Position numbers and translations under genes: made by a program
Assembly (NCBI GenBank): GCA_026770595.1
Contig: MU634084.1
Coordinates: 1 to 16,178, forward strand
Reading direction: 5' to 3'
Length of the DNA stretch: 16,178 nucleotides
From: Ochromonadaceae sp. CCMP2298
Taxonomy: Eukaryota; Sar; Synurophyceae; Ochromonadales; Ochromonadaceae
The notes under the pieces: generated by a model
Databases searched by the model: none
What the model saw: the letters and a program-made list of their open reading frames with translations, nothing else
Told to the model about the DNA's origin: nothing
Part shown: positions 1 through 8,120 of the stretch, piece by piece
Layout of the letters: every line of letters begins with the position of its first letter
How positions within the stretch are numbered: the first letter of the stretch is position 1

Positions 1-33
1 CCTCCTCCCCCTCCTCCTCCCTCCCCACCGCTG

Positions 34-841
34 CTACCGGTTGGCCTTGGTGACTGCGGCCTGCGCGCGCCTCAGCAGGTGAGCGCAGTCCTCCCCCAAC
101 ACCTCCGCCACCCCCGTCTGCAACGCCGCCACCTCCCTGAACCGCTTATCTCCCAACAGCGCATCCACGTCCACCTCCCCCTCATCCACTAGCAGTCCGT
201 CTAGCCAGGGCTGCAGCGGGGGCGTGGCTAGGGCGGGGTCTGGCTGGATGCGCGCTAGGTGCTCCTGCAGGGAGTCGAAGGCGTCGCAGATCTGCAGGTG
301 CGCGCCGTCCAGGATGTGCAGCTGTGGCAGAGAGCGCTGAGCGATGGTGATGTACGAGGGGTGTGCGCAGGCTAGGGTAGGGGGGGGGTGGGGGGGTGAG
401 GTCAGGTTAGGTCAGGACATGTGCGCGGAAGTAGGCAGAGCGCTGGTGTGGGGGTGGAGGCTTACCGGGATTGGCGTTGGTCCCATCGCTGTCCTGCAGG
501 AAGAGCGTGTGCAGTTCGGGCAGTGGAGTGAGTGCCTCGAGGTCGTTGACAGAGGCGATGCTGTTGGCGCGCAGGTCCAGGAAGTCCAGGCTCAGCAAGG
601 CGTCCAGACCCTCCACCCGGCGGATCTTGTTAAACGACAGGTCCAGCCGTCTTAGGGCAGTGCAGAAGTCCAAGCCTGCGATGGCTCCGATAGCGTTGCG
701 GCTGAGGGAGAGGTCGATCAGCGCGAAGCAGGTGTCTAGGTTGGTGATCTGCTGCAGGCCCATGCACTCCAACCGGAGGCGCGCCACCACCTCCTTGTCG
801 TACTGGCCAGTGGCCTTGGTGATCGCCGCGTCCGAGAGCAT
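34..841 (-). CDS. LRRC61: LRRC61-like leucine-rich repeat protein, two exons
   Basis: Exons are 841-466 and 371-34, separated by a 94-nt intron (donor GGTAAG, acceptor CCCTAG). The joined frame gives 237 residues and a TAG stop. Residues about 20-115 hold four or five short leucine-rich repeats of the SDS22-like type (for example LIDLSLSRNAIGAI and LDFLDLRANSI). After splicing, the LRR cap reads NPACAHPSYITIAQRSLP followed by LHILDG. From memory this matches the cap of animal LRRC61 (NP-x-CANPSYW, then a conserved IDG), and the length is close to the roughly 259 residues of the human protein. The role is probably protein binding; no biochemical function can be read from the sequence. An in-frame ATG at 925 would add 28 residues starting MGGAC, so the start is uncertain. 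The gene is divergent from the methyltransferase gene. The intron position is seen in the sequence; the family name is inferred. Confidence 0.8.
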
Positions 842-1121
842 GGTCGAAGTGTCAGGGAGGAGGGTCTCTTGGGCTGAGAGAAGTGGTCTCTGGAGGAGAA
901 AGGAAGAATCGCAAGCTCCTCCCATTTCTTGACCGTTACACACCGGACTGGAATTTAATTGTGGGATGTGAGGATGAATCCGCTGCTCCCCGGAATGTGA
1001 TGATGCCTGCCGCAGATCCCCTGCAGGAATGGAGACCCCAGTCGCGTGCTGAGATACAGGCAGAGAGAACAAGAGAGACACAGCCAGCGAGACAGACGAC
1101 GGAGACGCAGAGCACGGAGAA
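842..1121. promoter_or_regulatory. Shared upstream region of the divergent LRR and PrmA genes
   Basis: This 280-nt gap separates two head-to-head start codons, so it must hold both 5' UTRs and probably a bidirectional promoter. It is rich in AGAGA/GACA purine motifs around 1060-1115. I see no convincing TATA box. If the LRR protein starts at the upstream ATG (925), the gap shrinks to about 196 nt. Confidence 0.4.
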
Positions 1122-2092
1122 ATGCGACACCTTGACGGCCTTCACATGTGGATCATATCCATAGCAAGCATCATCCTCGTTCTCGTGGGAGGCTTCAAGC
1201 TACCTGACGTAAAATGCAAGCTTCTTCACTCGCGCAACAATTTAGAATCGTCATATGCGATGCACTCCTCTCGTCTGCATGCCAGCTTATTGGACAGGTA
1301 CACCACTGCCCTGCACCACACTGCACTGCATCTCACTACACTGCACTGACTACACCTCCCTCCACCACACTGCACTGCATCTCACTACACTGCACCAACT
1401 ACAGTTCTAACGATGCAAGGGTCACCATCGGCCCCTACAATATCCTCGCATTCGCAGCGCCACTGACCGACAAAGCTTACGTGGCGACTGATCCCAGCAC
1501 CATAAGCCTGTACGACGTGAAGAGCGGATGGGGAAATGGCGCGCATCCGACGACCAAGCTCTGCCTCGCCTTCATCCTAAAGCACGTGCAACCCGGCCAT
1601 ATTGTGCTCGACTACGGCACTGGCTCGGGCATTCTGAGCATCCTGGCGGCCAAGCAGGGGGCCCGATGCATAGCCGTGGACATCGACGAGGACTCGCTGC
1701 TGGCTTGTCGGGACAACGCTAAGGCGAATGGCGTCTCGGTGGAGGTGGTGCACACGCGGAGTGTGTACGTAGGTGGCGACCTCCCGCTGGCAGACTGCAC
1801 CGTCGCAAATATTCTGCCCGGCGCGCTGAACCGCCTTAGTTCCGTGCTGCTGATGCTCACTCGCCCAGGGGGGGTGATCGCCCTGTCCGGCATTCGGCCT
1901 GAGCAGCTGGGGGCGATACAGAGGATATACGGCCCCTACGTGGACATGAACTCGCAGCAGACGACCCAGCAGTCGCATGATATATACGGAGAATGGGTGC
2001 TGTGGAGTGCGATGACGAGGGTGCTGGGGGAAGAGGAGAAGCAGCAGCTAAGAGACAAGCTGTCTACCGCGTCCGTGGAGGAGTGCCACTGA
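1122..2092 (+). CDS. prmA: PrmA-like ribosomal protein L11 methyltransferase, two exons
   Basis: Exons are 1122-1297 and 1405-2092. The intron is 107 nt (CAG/GTACAC donor, ACTACAG acceptor). The product is 287 residues. Diagnostic PrmA motifs are GWGNGAHPTTKLCL (residues 100-113), the SAM-binding motif VLDYGTGSGIL (126-136), AVDIDED, and VANILPG, which corresponds to the catalytic NIL region. PrmA trimethylates ribosomal protein L11 using S-adenosylmethionine. Bacterial PrmA is about 293 residues with an N-terminal L11-recognition domain. Here only about 40 residues precede the linker, so that domain is missing or reduced. Instead, splicing gives a hydrophobic leader (residues 9-24, starting MWIISIASII) followed by a basic, serine-containing stretch beginning FKLP. 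This suggests an organellar or complex-plastid targeting sequence. Without splicing, the catalytic frame would lack this leader and have no good start. The enzyme family is strong; the N terminus is inferred. Confidence 0.82.
1314..1395 (+). repeat. Intronic direct repeat, two 33-nt identical copies 49 nt apart
   Basis: The 33-nt block at 1314-1346, beginning CACCACACTGCACTGC, recurs exactly at 1363-1395. Internally it is built from CACTGCA/CTACACTGCA words. It lies wholly inside the intron of the PrmA-like gene and is translated in neither spliced frame. It looks like a local slippage duplication. Confidence 0.85.
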
Positions 2093-2189
2093 TACTGATG
2101 TTACTCATGTTACTTATATTACTTATGTTAGTTATTGTGGAAAATTGGTAAATTCAACACTTACTTATTTACTTGCTAAAGTTTAGTAG

Positions 2190-2345
2190 AGTAATGTGAT
2201 GATTGCAAATCTATGTAGTACATGAATTGTTGTTGATTGAATCGGAGATTCACAATATCCCGATTATCACAAAAACAGAAATCTTGATCTCCGATTCAAT
2301 CAACAACAATGCATGTACTAGATTTACAATTATCATGTTACTTTA
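2190..2345. repeat. Long imperfect inverted repeat (hairpin or MITE-like)
   Basis: The left arm, about 2190-2249, pairs with the right arm, about 2287-2345, around a 37-nt loop. The inner 24 nt or so are a perfect match: the left arm ends GATTGAATCGGAGAT (2235-2249) and the right arm starts ATCTCCGATTCAATC (2287-2301). The outer part is imperfect, with small indels (CTATGTAGTACATG against CATGTACTAG). A second short inverted pair links AAATCTTGAT in the loop (2280-2289) with ATCAAGATTT at about 2370. No clean target-site duplication was found. Confidence 0.8.
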
Positions 2346-2435
2346 AATTGGGCATGGAATTGCATGCATATCAAGATTTCCCTTTTTTTAGGATAGTTTG
2401 TTTCGTTATTTCGGCGCTGTTTATGCCTTTTTCCT

Positions 2436-2441
2436 AATAAA
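2436..2441 (+). other. Possible poly(A) signal for the PrmA-like gene
   Basis: This is a canonical AATAAA in the AT-rich 3' region, about 344 nt after the stop codon. That is longer than the other 3' ends suggested in the window, so an earlier non-canonical signal is possible. Confidence 0.3.
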
Positions 2442-2754
2442 AGTTGAGTAACGTTAAGTTAGGTACTTTGTGACCCGAGGAGGTACTTTACGCTCGTATT
2501 GGCACGGCGGGTTTTGAGTGACGAAGTGATTGAAGATAAAGTTGAACGAATGAAGTTGATCAATAAAGCCAGAAGCGAGAAAGTTGCGGACAAAAAAAGA
2601 CTTGTTTTGGAAAGAGGACTCAAGAAAGGAGCCTCGTGGAATCCGCCACAAGAGAGTTGCTCGGAGTGCCAGAGGATTGTGGAAGCCACTGCTATAGAGG
2701 AGGGCAGTGCAGCAGGTGACCGAGCGAGCGGCGCACAGCTCCCTCCGCACAGCC

Positions 2755-3765
2755 ATGTGCAATGTGAGAGTGACGCTGGGCATGGTGCTGCTGCTCTCCA
2801 CTGCCATCATCGTCTTCCTGCATGAGTGGCTGCGCTTTACGTACCTGTGGGAGCACACGGCTCTGTCGGACGCCGTGCGATCACACCGCAGGCGCACCTG
2901 CACAGTGCCCACGTACATGCCTGGCAGTAACGTGTCTGCGCCCCTGGCCGGCAAGGATCTGCGCATCGGCCTGCTGATGATGTATGACCAGACAGACAAC
3001 CTTACCAAGGCCTGGTCAACAGACCTGCTGCAGCCGCTGATCCGCAACAGGGAGCAGTACTGCAAGCGGCACGGGTACGAGCTGCTGGACGTGAACCACC
3101 TGCTGGACACTTCCAGAGGCGCCAGCTGGAGCAAGCTGCTGGCTCTGGAGCACCACTTCAAGGCGGGCTTCGACTACTTGCTCTACATGGACATGGACGT
3201 GATCATCATGAACCCAGAGGTCAGCCTGGAGAGGTTCATAGACGCATCCAGGCGCTCCTTCGACGTGCTATTGACGGAGGACGACAATGGCATGAACGCG
3301 GGTGTATTCTTGATGCGCAACTCTGAGTGGTCCCTCTGGTTCCTCAGGACAGCATGGGAGCAGACGCAGCTCGTGCCGGCCACCAATCCGCAGGGAAAGC
3401 CCTACCCCTTCCGCTGGGAGCAGCGCGCCTTCCACTACATGACGCACAGCAAGGTGTGGCAGCAGAGCGGCCTCGCTGCCTACCCCGGAGACTACATGGA
3501 CGTGCGCAAACACTTCTTCAGCCTGCCGCAGTGCGCCTTCAACTCATACATCCTGCACCCCTTCGACCTATCGGACCGCTGGGACGACGCCCGCTACGCC
3601 CCTGGGGACTTCCTGATCCACTTCGCGGGCAAGCGGGGCGACTCGAAGCAGCAGCTGATGACCTACTTCATGCAGCAGCTAACCCGCCTCGAGGACGCAG
3701 AGGGCAGGAGGGAGGAGGCGGCCATCAGGGTGCCGGCTGGGGCAGCCAAACTCCTGCGGCACTAG
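2755..3765 (+). CDS. GT34-like (GMA12/MNN10 family) Golgi glycosyltransferase
   Basis: This is a single-exon 336-residue protein. The first in-frame ATG is at 2755; upstream in-frame codons lack ATG. Residues about 6-23 (TLGMVLLLSTAIIVFL) form a signal-anchor, giving a type II membrane topology with a lumenal catalytic domain. Family features are RIGLLMMYDQ at the start of the domain, NREQYCKRHGYELLD (98-112), a WSK motif (125-127), the metal/nucleotide-sugar-binding DMD in LLYMDMDVIIMNP (146-148), NAGVFLMRNSEWS (181-193), a WEQRAF motif, and the C-terminal HFAGKRGDSK. GT34 members include fungal alpha-1,2-galactosyl and alpha-1,6-mannosyl transferases and plant xyloglucan xylosyltransferases. 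They transfer a sugar from a nucleotide donor with Mn2+. The donor and acceptor cannot be read from the sequence. It is transcribed away from the spacer hairpin and convergently with the metal ATPase. Confidence 0.88.
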   Translation: MCNVRVTLGMVLLLSTAIIVFLHEWLRFTYLWEHTALSDAVRSHRRRTCTVPTYMPGSNVSAPLAGKDLRIGLLMMYDQTDNLTKAWSTDLLQPLIRNREQYCKRHGYELLDVNHLLDTSRGASWSKLLALEHHFKAGFDYLLYMDMDVIIMNPEVSLERFIDASRRSFDVLLTEDDNGMNAGVFLMRNSEWSLWFLRTAWEQTQLVPATNPQGKPYPFRWEQRAFHYMTHSKVWQQSGLAAYPGDYMDVRKHFFSLPQCAFNSYILHPFDLSDRWDDARYAPGDFLIHFAGKRGDSKQQLMTYFMQQLTRLEDAEGRREEAAIRVPAGAAKLLRH

Positions 3766-3928
3766 ACCTGGGACGAGGTCTGCACAATATGCAGAATAAC
3801 AGTAATACGTAATAATTGTAATAGCAAGCACTGTGCAGCTTCTACTACATTTATATACATTGAGTCACCCCCACACAGCGTACACGCGGGAAGAGTCTGG
3901 GCCTGGAGCCCCTCTGTTAATGATGAAT

Positions 3929-3934
3929 AATAAA
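3929..3934 (+). other. Probable poly(A) signal for the GT34-like gene
   Basis: An AATAAA lies about 164 nt after the stop codon in an AT-rich context. A TGTAA motif, the algal alternative, follows at about 3943. Either could be used. Confidence 0.4.
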
Positions 3935-4110
3935 TATCGTTGTGTAAATGTCCTTATACTTACACTTTCTGAGACAACCGATCTACTGTACACCGACTGT
4001 CTCTCTGCTCTGCCTCTGATGCCTTATGCTTTGCATACTGTACTTAGTACTTAGTAGAAAATGCAATCCCGCAGCTGAAACCGCAGCCATGGGACCGCCT
4101 GTTTCCACCT

Positions 4111-4310
4111 GTCCCCCCAGTCCCCCCAGTCCCCCCTATCCTCCCCTCGACACTTAATGCAGTGTCTGGCCCTGCCCGTGTCTGCCCGTGTCTGCCCTGC
4201 TCCATACACCATCCCTCCCCCACTAGTACTCTTGCCGCTCCTCTCTCCTCCGACCTGCCCTGCTGTCTCTGTCTCAGCCTGTCTCTGTCTCTGTCTCTGT
4301 CTCTTTACAT
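4111..4310 (+). repeat. Cluster of pyrimidine-rich short tandem repeats
   Basis: There are three consecutive 9-nt GTCCCCCCA-type units (4111-4137), then CCGTGTCTGC units (about 4175-4195), then a CTGTCT array with interruptions (about 4263-4302). The array abuts the ATPase stop codon at 4311. Related simple repeats continue into the coding exon (CTCCTG and GGCTGT units at about 4345-4400), where on the minus strand they encode Glu-Gln and Ser-His runs. Confidence 0.8.
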
Positions 4311-7300
4311 TTATACATTGCTGGTGTCCATCAACTGAACGCCCTGCTCCTGCTCCTGCTCCTGCTCGCGCCCACTGTGGCTGTGGCTGTGGCTGTGATT
4401 GTGGCTGCATGCTTCACCACGGCGGTGCGCGCTGCCTATGCCTTGGAAGGGCTTCGGTGCGGCTGAGACAGGGACGGGAGCCGAGGCTTTGGGGGCGTTG
4501 GGAGCGGGAGCAGAGGCAGAGGGGGAAGAGCCGAGTTCGGGCGGGGGCAGGTAGGGGGCTGCTTGGCTGGCCTCTCTGTACACACGGGTGCGCAACAGTC
4601 GGGTGCCGTTGAGCACGACCAGCACCAGCGCCCCCACGTCTATCAGAATGGCGTGCCAGAATTGCAAAAAGCCTGCAGAAACAGAGGGGGGAGGATGGGA
4701 AGAGAGGGAGTAAAAGAGGGGGAGAGAAGAAGGGTTAGCAATTGTGCATGCTTATGAGCAGCAGAGAAAGAGCAGCAGCAGGGCAGCAGTACAGCGAAGC
4801 AGCAGAGCAGCAGAAGAGCAGCAGGGCAGCGACTGTCACTCACCCATGACCGCCAACACGATGGCCACGAGCTTGACTCCAATGGCGAGAAAGCAGTTCT
4901 GCACCATCACTGCACGGGCCTGTCTGCAGAGGCGGATGGTGGGCGGCAGAGTCAGCAGGTTCTCAGTCATCAGCACCACGTCTGCGGCAGTCACAGCCAT
5001 CGCAGACCCGCCAGCACCCATGGCCAAACCCACATAGGCGGCCGCCAGCGCGGTAGAGTCATTGATTCCATCACCCACCATCAGCACACGTCTGGCGCCC
5101 CCCTTCGGCCCCAGCCCCAGCGCCCTCTCCCAGCCCGCCCAGGCAGAGTTCTCCGCGTCGTCAGAGAAGCGCTGCTCCGACTGCAGGCGCCGCTGCTGCT
5201 GCTCCTGACGCCGACTACGACTGCTCTGTGCCCCCCCCTCCTCCTCGTCCTCGTCCTCGTCCACCAGGGCTGCGTAGCGTGTGGGTGAGGAGTCCCAGCC
5301 GCGCCTGACCCTCTGCGCCTGCGCCTGTGCCTGTGTCAGCGCCTGCCCCTGCGTCTGCGGTACCTGCACCGTCAATATATTCTGCTGTCCCTCCTCGTCT
5401 GCAGCGCCCAACCCCACTGCGCCCTTCGCGTCCGCTCCTGCCCCTGTCCCAGCCCCTGCCTGCCTCTGCTTGCTCTGGATCCACTGCAGCTTGTGGCTAG
5501 GCATTAAACGTGCGTGCACGTGCTCGGGGGCAATACCAACCTGCCCAGCAACCAATAGGGCTGCGGGCTGCGCGTCCCCTGTTAGCATGGCCACTGACAG
5601 CCCCTGCACCCGTAGACGGCGCACGAACTCCGCTGCCTCCTTGCGGGGCTCATCAGCCAGAGCCAGTGCCAGTATGATCTCATCCTCCACCGCCACCAGC
5701 AATACGGCCGCCGCCCCCGCCTGGCTCGTGAACGCCTTTAGCCTGTCCTCCTGCTCACTGGAGAGGGACACGGCCCCCCCGTTTGAGTCTAGCAGCCTCT
5801 CGTTGCCCACAGCCACGTACTTCCAGTCCTGGGACTCGTCAGAGAACACCCAGCCAGCCACGCCCACGCCCTCCAGCACCTCCAACTTGCGCACCTGTGG
5901 CAGTAAGGCGCCTCCCCTCTCCGCCACGCAGCCCAGCTCCTCCGCCACCACCGCGTTGGCCAGCCTAGAGGCCGGAGGGAGGGAGGAAGTTAGAAAAAGG
6001 AGGATATGTCATAGAGGATATTAGACAACGCGACATAGGATGGGTACTGGATGGACAGTGGACAGAGCAGATCATAGGTCTTGTATCTTACGGGTGCGTA
6101 CTGCGGTCCTCCAATGCCGCCGCCAACAGCCCCGCCTCCCTGGCCTCCGCTGCATCCGACAGAGCCAGCTTTGCCACCACCTGGAAGAGGCCCTTGGTCA
6201 ATGTGCCCGTCTTGTCTAGAGCTGCAGTGTCCACAGCACCCATGCGCTCTACTACCGATGAGCCGCGGATGAGCACTCCGGAGCGAGCTGCAGCGGCAAT
6301 GGCGCACACGGCGGGGATGGGGGCGGCGATGACCTAGGAGTGCATAATTGTGCATAATGAGGATAGTGAGTAAAGTGCATAGTAGTATAGTGCATAGCGA
6401 ATATAGTGAAGGGTATAGATATGTAAATAAACAACTCACCACTGCGCACGGGCAGGCCAGCACTAGCAGCAGCAGCGCCGTGTGCACCGAGTTGCCCCAG
6501 TCCTTGGTGACCGCGCCCCCCACGCCTGCGTACAGAATAGCAGCCACCAGCACGGAGGGCACCCACACTAACGCGAATTGATCAACTATGCGTGCGTGCG
6601 CCCCCCTGTCCGCCTGCACATCCATCACCTCCTGCCGCAGCCGCTGCATGGTACTCTCCCCCGCCGCAGACGTTGCCAGCACCTCGATAAACCCGTTCTG
6701 CACAACGGCCCCACTTCTTACCCTGTCCCCCACCCGCTTCTGCACCGGCACAGACTCCCCAGTCAGCGCAGACTCATCCACCACCGCCTCCCCCTTGCAC
6801 ACCTCCCCGTCCGCAAGGATCATCTCGCCCGCGCGCACGGCCAGCACTGCGCCCGCCAGCACCTCGTCCGCAGGTATAGAGGTTCCGTCAGCCAACTGCG
6901 CTTTGGAGGGCGCGGCAGTGGCGGAGGCCAGCTGCACAGCCCTGCGCAATCGCAGCATCACCGCGCCTTCGATGAGCTCCGCTGAGGAGAAGAGCGTCAC
7001 CACCAGAGAGGCATCGAAGTACTCGCCTGTGGCCACTGCGCCCACGATGGCCAGGAGCATAAGCACGTTGATGTCCAGTGAGTGCCTCACCAGCAGGGCC
7101 ACGAAGGCTCCCTGCATCAGAGGCCCCACACCCACCGCTGTGCTGGCCAGGAACACCCACATCGAGGAGCGCTCTGTGTGCAGGAAGCGCAGCAGCAGCC
7201 CCACGAGAAAGAGCGCAGCCACGAGCAGGCAGTGCAGAGCCTGCGGCAAAAGGGAGGAGAACTCGTCCTCTGAGGCGGTGTCCACGCCCCCCACCTCGTG

Positions 7301-7615
7301 CAGACTCGCTCCCATGTACTTCTCGTTCAGCAGCTCCACGATGCGCGCAGCCGGGATGCAGCAGGCCACGGGGCAGTGCTTGACCACGGCGTATCTGCCC
7401 ACGATGTTCACGGCCACGTGCTCGATGCCCATCAGGTTCTCCAGGCAGAGGCGGATGATGCGCTCCTCCCCCGCGCAGCATAGATTGTTCACGCGTATGC
7501 GCGTAATCTGCATGGTGTGAGGCACAGGTGAAAGTGGATTGCAGGCATCGCAGAAGTCCTGCAGCCCTAGCCCTAGAGTTAGATTTGAAATGGGGACTTC
7601 GAGCACTTCCTCCAT
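4311..7615 (-). CDS. P1B-type heavy-metal ATPase, plant HMA2/HMA4-like, four exons
   Basis: Exons are 7615-6440, 6333-6092, 5964-4844 and 4672-4311, with GT-AG introns of 106, 127 and 171 nt. The product is 966 residues. Domains in order: an HMA domain with a CCAGEE metal site (residues 46-51); transmembrane segments from about 115; a segment starting SLDINVLMLLAIVGA; the actuator motif LTGESVPV; the transport motif CPC (388-390); the phosphorylation motif DKTGTLT (D432); STHP (HP at 472-473), restored exactly by splicing; TGD (601-603); GDGIND (770-775); and a final helix with DVG (D858). CPC plus the C-terminal DxG and CC-x-x-E point to P1B-2 Zn/Cd export, as in plant HMA2/4, but the usual serine of CPCx4SxP is alanine here. 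A His-Ser run (about 936-947) is a likely metal-binding tail. A roughly 125-residue low-complexity insert lies before GDGIND. The start could instead be M35 (7513). Confidence 0.9.
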
Positions 7616-8120
7616 CGCTCCGTACGTCGAATTTTGGCTTTCAATTTTGGTATCCCGTGGACCTGCCGCTCAGCCACGAAGTGGAGCTCCGCAGGTTCAG
7701 GTGCAGAGGCGACTGAGCAGAGGAGGGGTAGAATTTGCTAACTCCAGAACTCGGAAATTGGGCGCAGCAGAAGCAAGCGTTGGAGCTGCTGTTGGAAGAA
7801 GGTGGCCAAAAACCAGGGAGCGGGTTGTTCCAAAAACCACTCGAGTGCTTTGAAACCACAGGAGAGCGCCACCAAAAGAGGAGGCCCAAGCAGAGAAGCC
7901 TTCCTCTCCAGCTCTTCGGCTGTTCTAACTTAGATCGGCTGCAGCTGCACAGTAACGGGGACCTTGTGCTGTAATCGCTGCGACCGCAGGATATCTCTTG
8001 TGGTACACGCACGGCGGCAGAGGCTCTAGAAGCTTACCACCCGTGTTCCGAGAACCATTGCTCGCCCCCCGAGTCGCGCTCGTTTAATTAGCCGCGCTCG
8101 CAGCCCCAGCACTCGCTGAT
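7616..8120. promoter_or_regulatory. Shared upstream region of the metal ATPase and mS38 genes
   Basis: This 505-nt gap between divergent start codons must contain both promoters and 5' UTRs. The 10-nt word CCAAAAACCA occurs twice, at 7806-7815 and 7830-7839. Several frames stay open for 80-120 codons, but none resembles a protein family and their composition is not coding-like. No clear TATA box or metal-responsive element could be assigned. Confidence 0.4.

Larger units (their letters stand above)
2093..2754. other. AT-rich spacer between the PrmA-like and GT34-like genes
   Basis: This 662-nt stretch contains the 3' UTR of the methyltransferase gene and the promoter of the glycosyltransferase gene. 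It starts with degenerate TTACTTATGTTA-type repeats (2098-2140), then a long hairpin (about 2190-2345), then an AATAAA at 2436-2441. From 2463 to about 2700 one plus-strand frame stays open and reads like a charged helical peptide, but it has no upstream ATG before 2550. Base composition is clearly lower in GC than the flanking genes. I see no RNA gene. Confidence 0.6.
3766..4310. other. Convergent 3' spacer between the GT34 gene and the metal ATPase
   Basis: This 545-nt stretch separates two stop codons, so it holds two opposing 3' UTRs. The first half is AT-rich, with AATAAA at 3929-3934. The second half (about 4104-4310) is pyrimidine-rich simple repeats. No open frame here resembles a protein; frames crossing the repeats give only Leu/Cys or Gln/Arg runs. 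Confidence 0.6.

Noticed and set aside
407-465. C-terminal extension of the LRR protein past GTNANP
   Set aside because: The residues after the GGTAAG donor are Pro/His filler. Splicing to 371 gives the conserved NPACAHPSY cap and a proper end.
1314-1395. CRISPR-like repeat and spacer
   Set aside because: There are only two copies, inside a spliceosomal intron of a eukaryotic gene, with a short low-complexity spacer.
1214-2092. Reading the methyltransferase as an unspliced ORF from the ATG at 1214
   Set aside because: This would translate the intronic 49-nt repeat as a His/Thr/Cys run. The GT-AG intron 1298-1404 fits well, and after splicing this ATG's frame meets a stop, while the frame from 1122 continues into the enzyme.
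1405-2092. Bacterial contamination as the source of prmA
   Set aside because: The gene has a spliceosomal intron in phase with a eukaryotic-type leader and no bacterial operon context.
4157-4612. Open frames over the simple repeats (Leu-Cys runs on plus, Gln-Arg runs on minus)
   Set aside because: They are translations of CTGTCT and CTCCTG repeats in other frames than the ATPase, without any domain.
5281-6024. Plus-strand open frame with Cys-rich CACACAC runs
   Set aside because: It is antisense to the ATPase third exon and its insertion repeats, with no family resemblance, and crosses an intron of the real gene.
6588-7520. Long plus-strand open frame of 310 codons, Ser/Thr/Ala-rich
   Set aside because: It lies antisense to the first ATPase exon, whose minus-strand frame has all the P-type ATPase motifs. 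The antisense frame is a by-product of GC-rich codon use.
7641-8012. Possible small genes in the ATPase/mS38 intergenic region, both strands
   Set aside because: The frames are 60-123 codons long with atypical composition, overlap each other on both strands and show no motifs. They are more likely promoter and UTR sequence.
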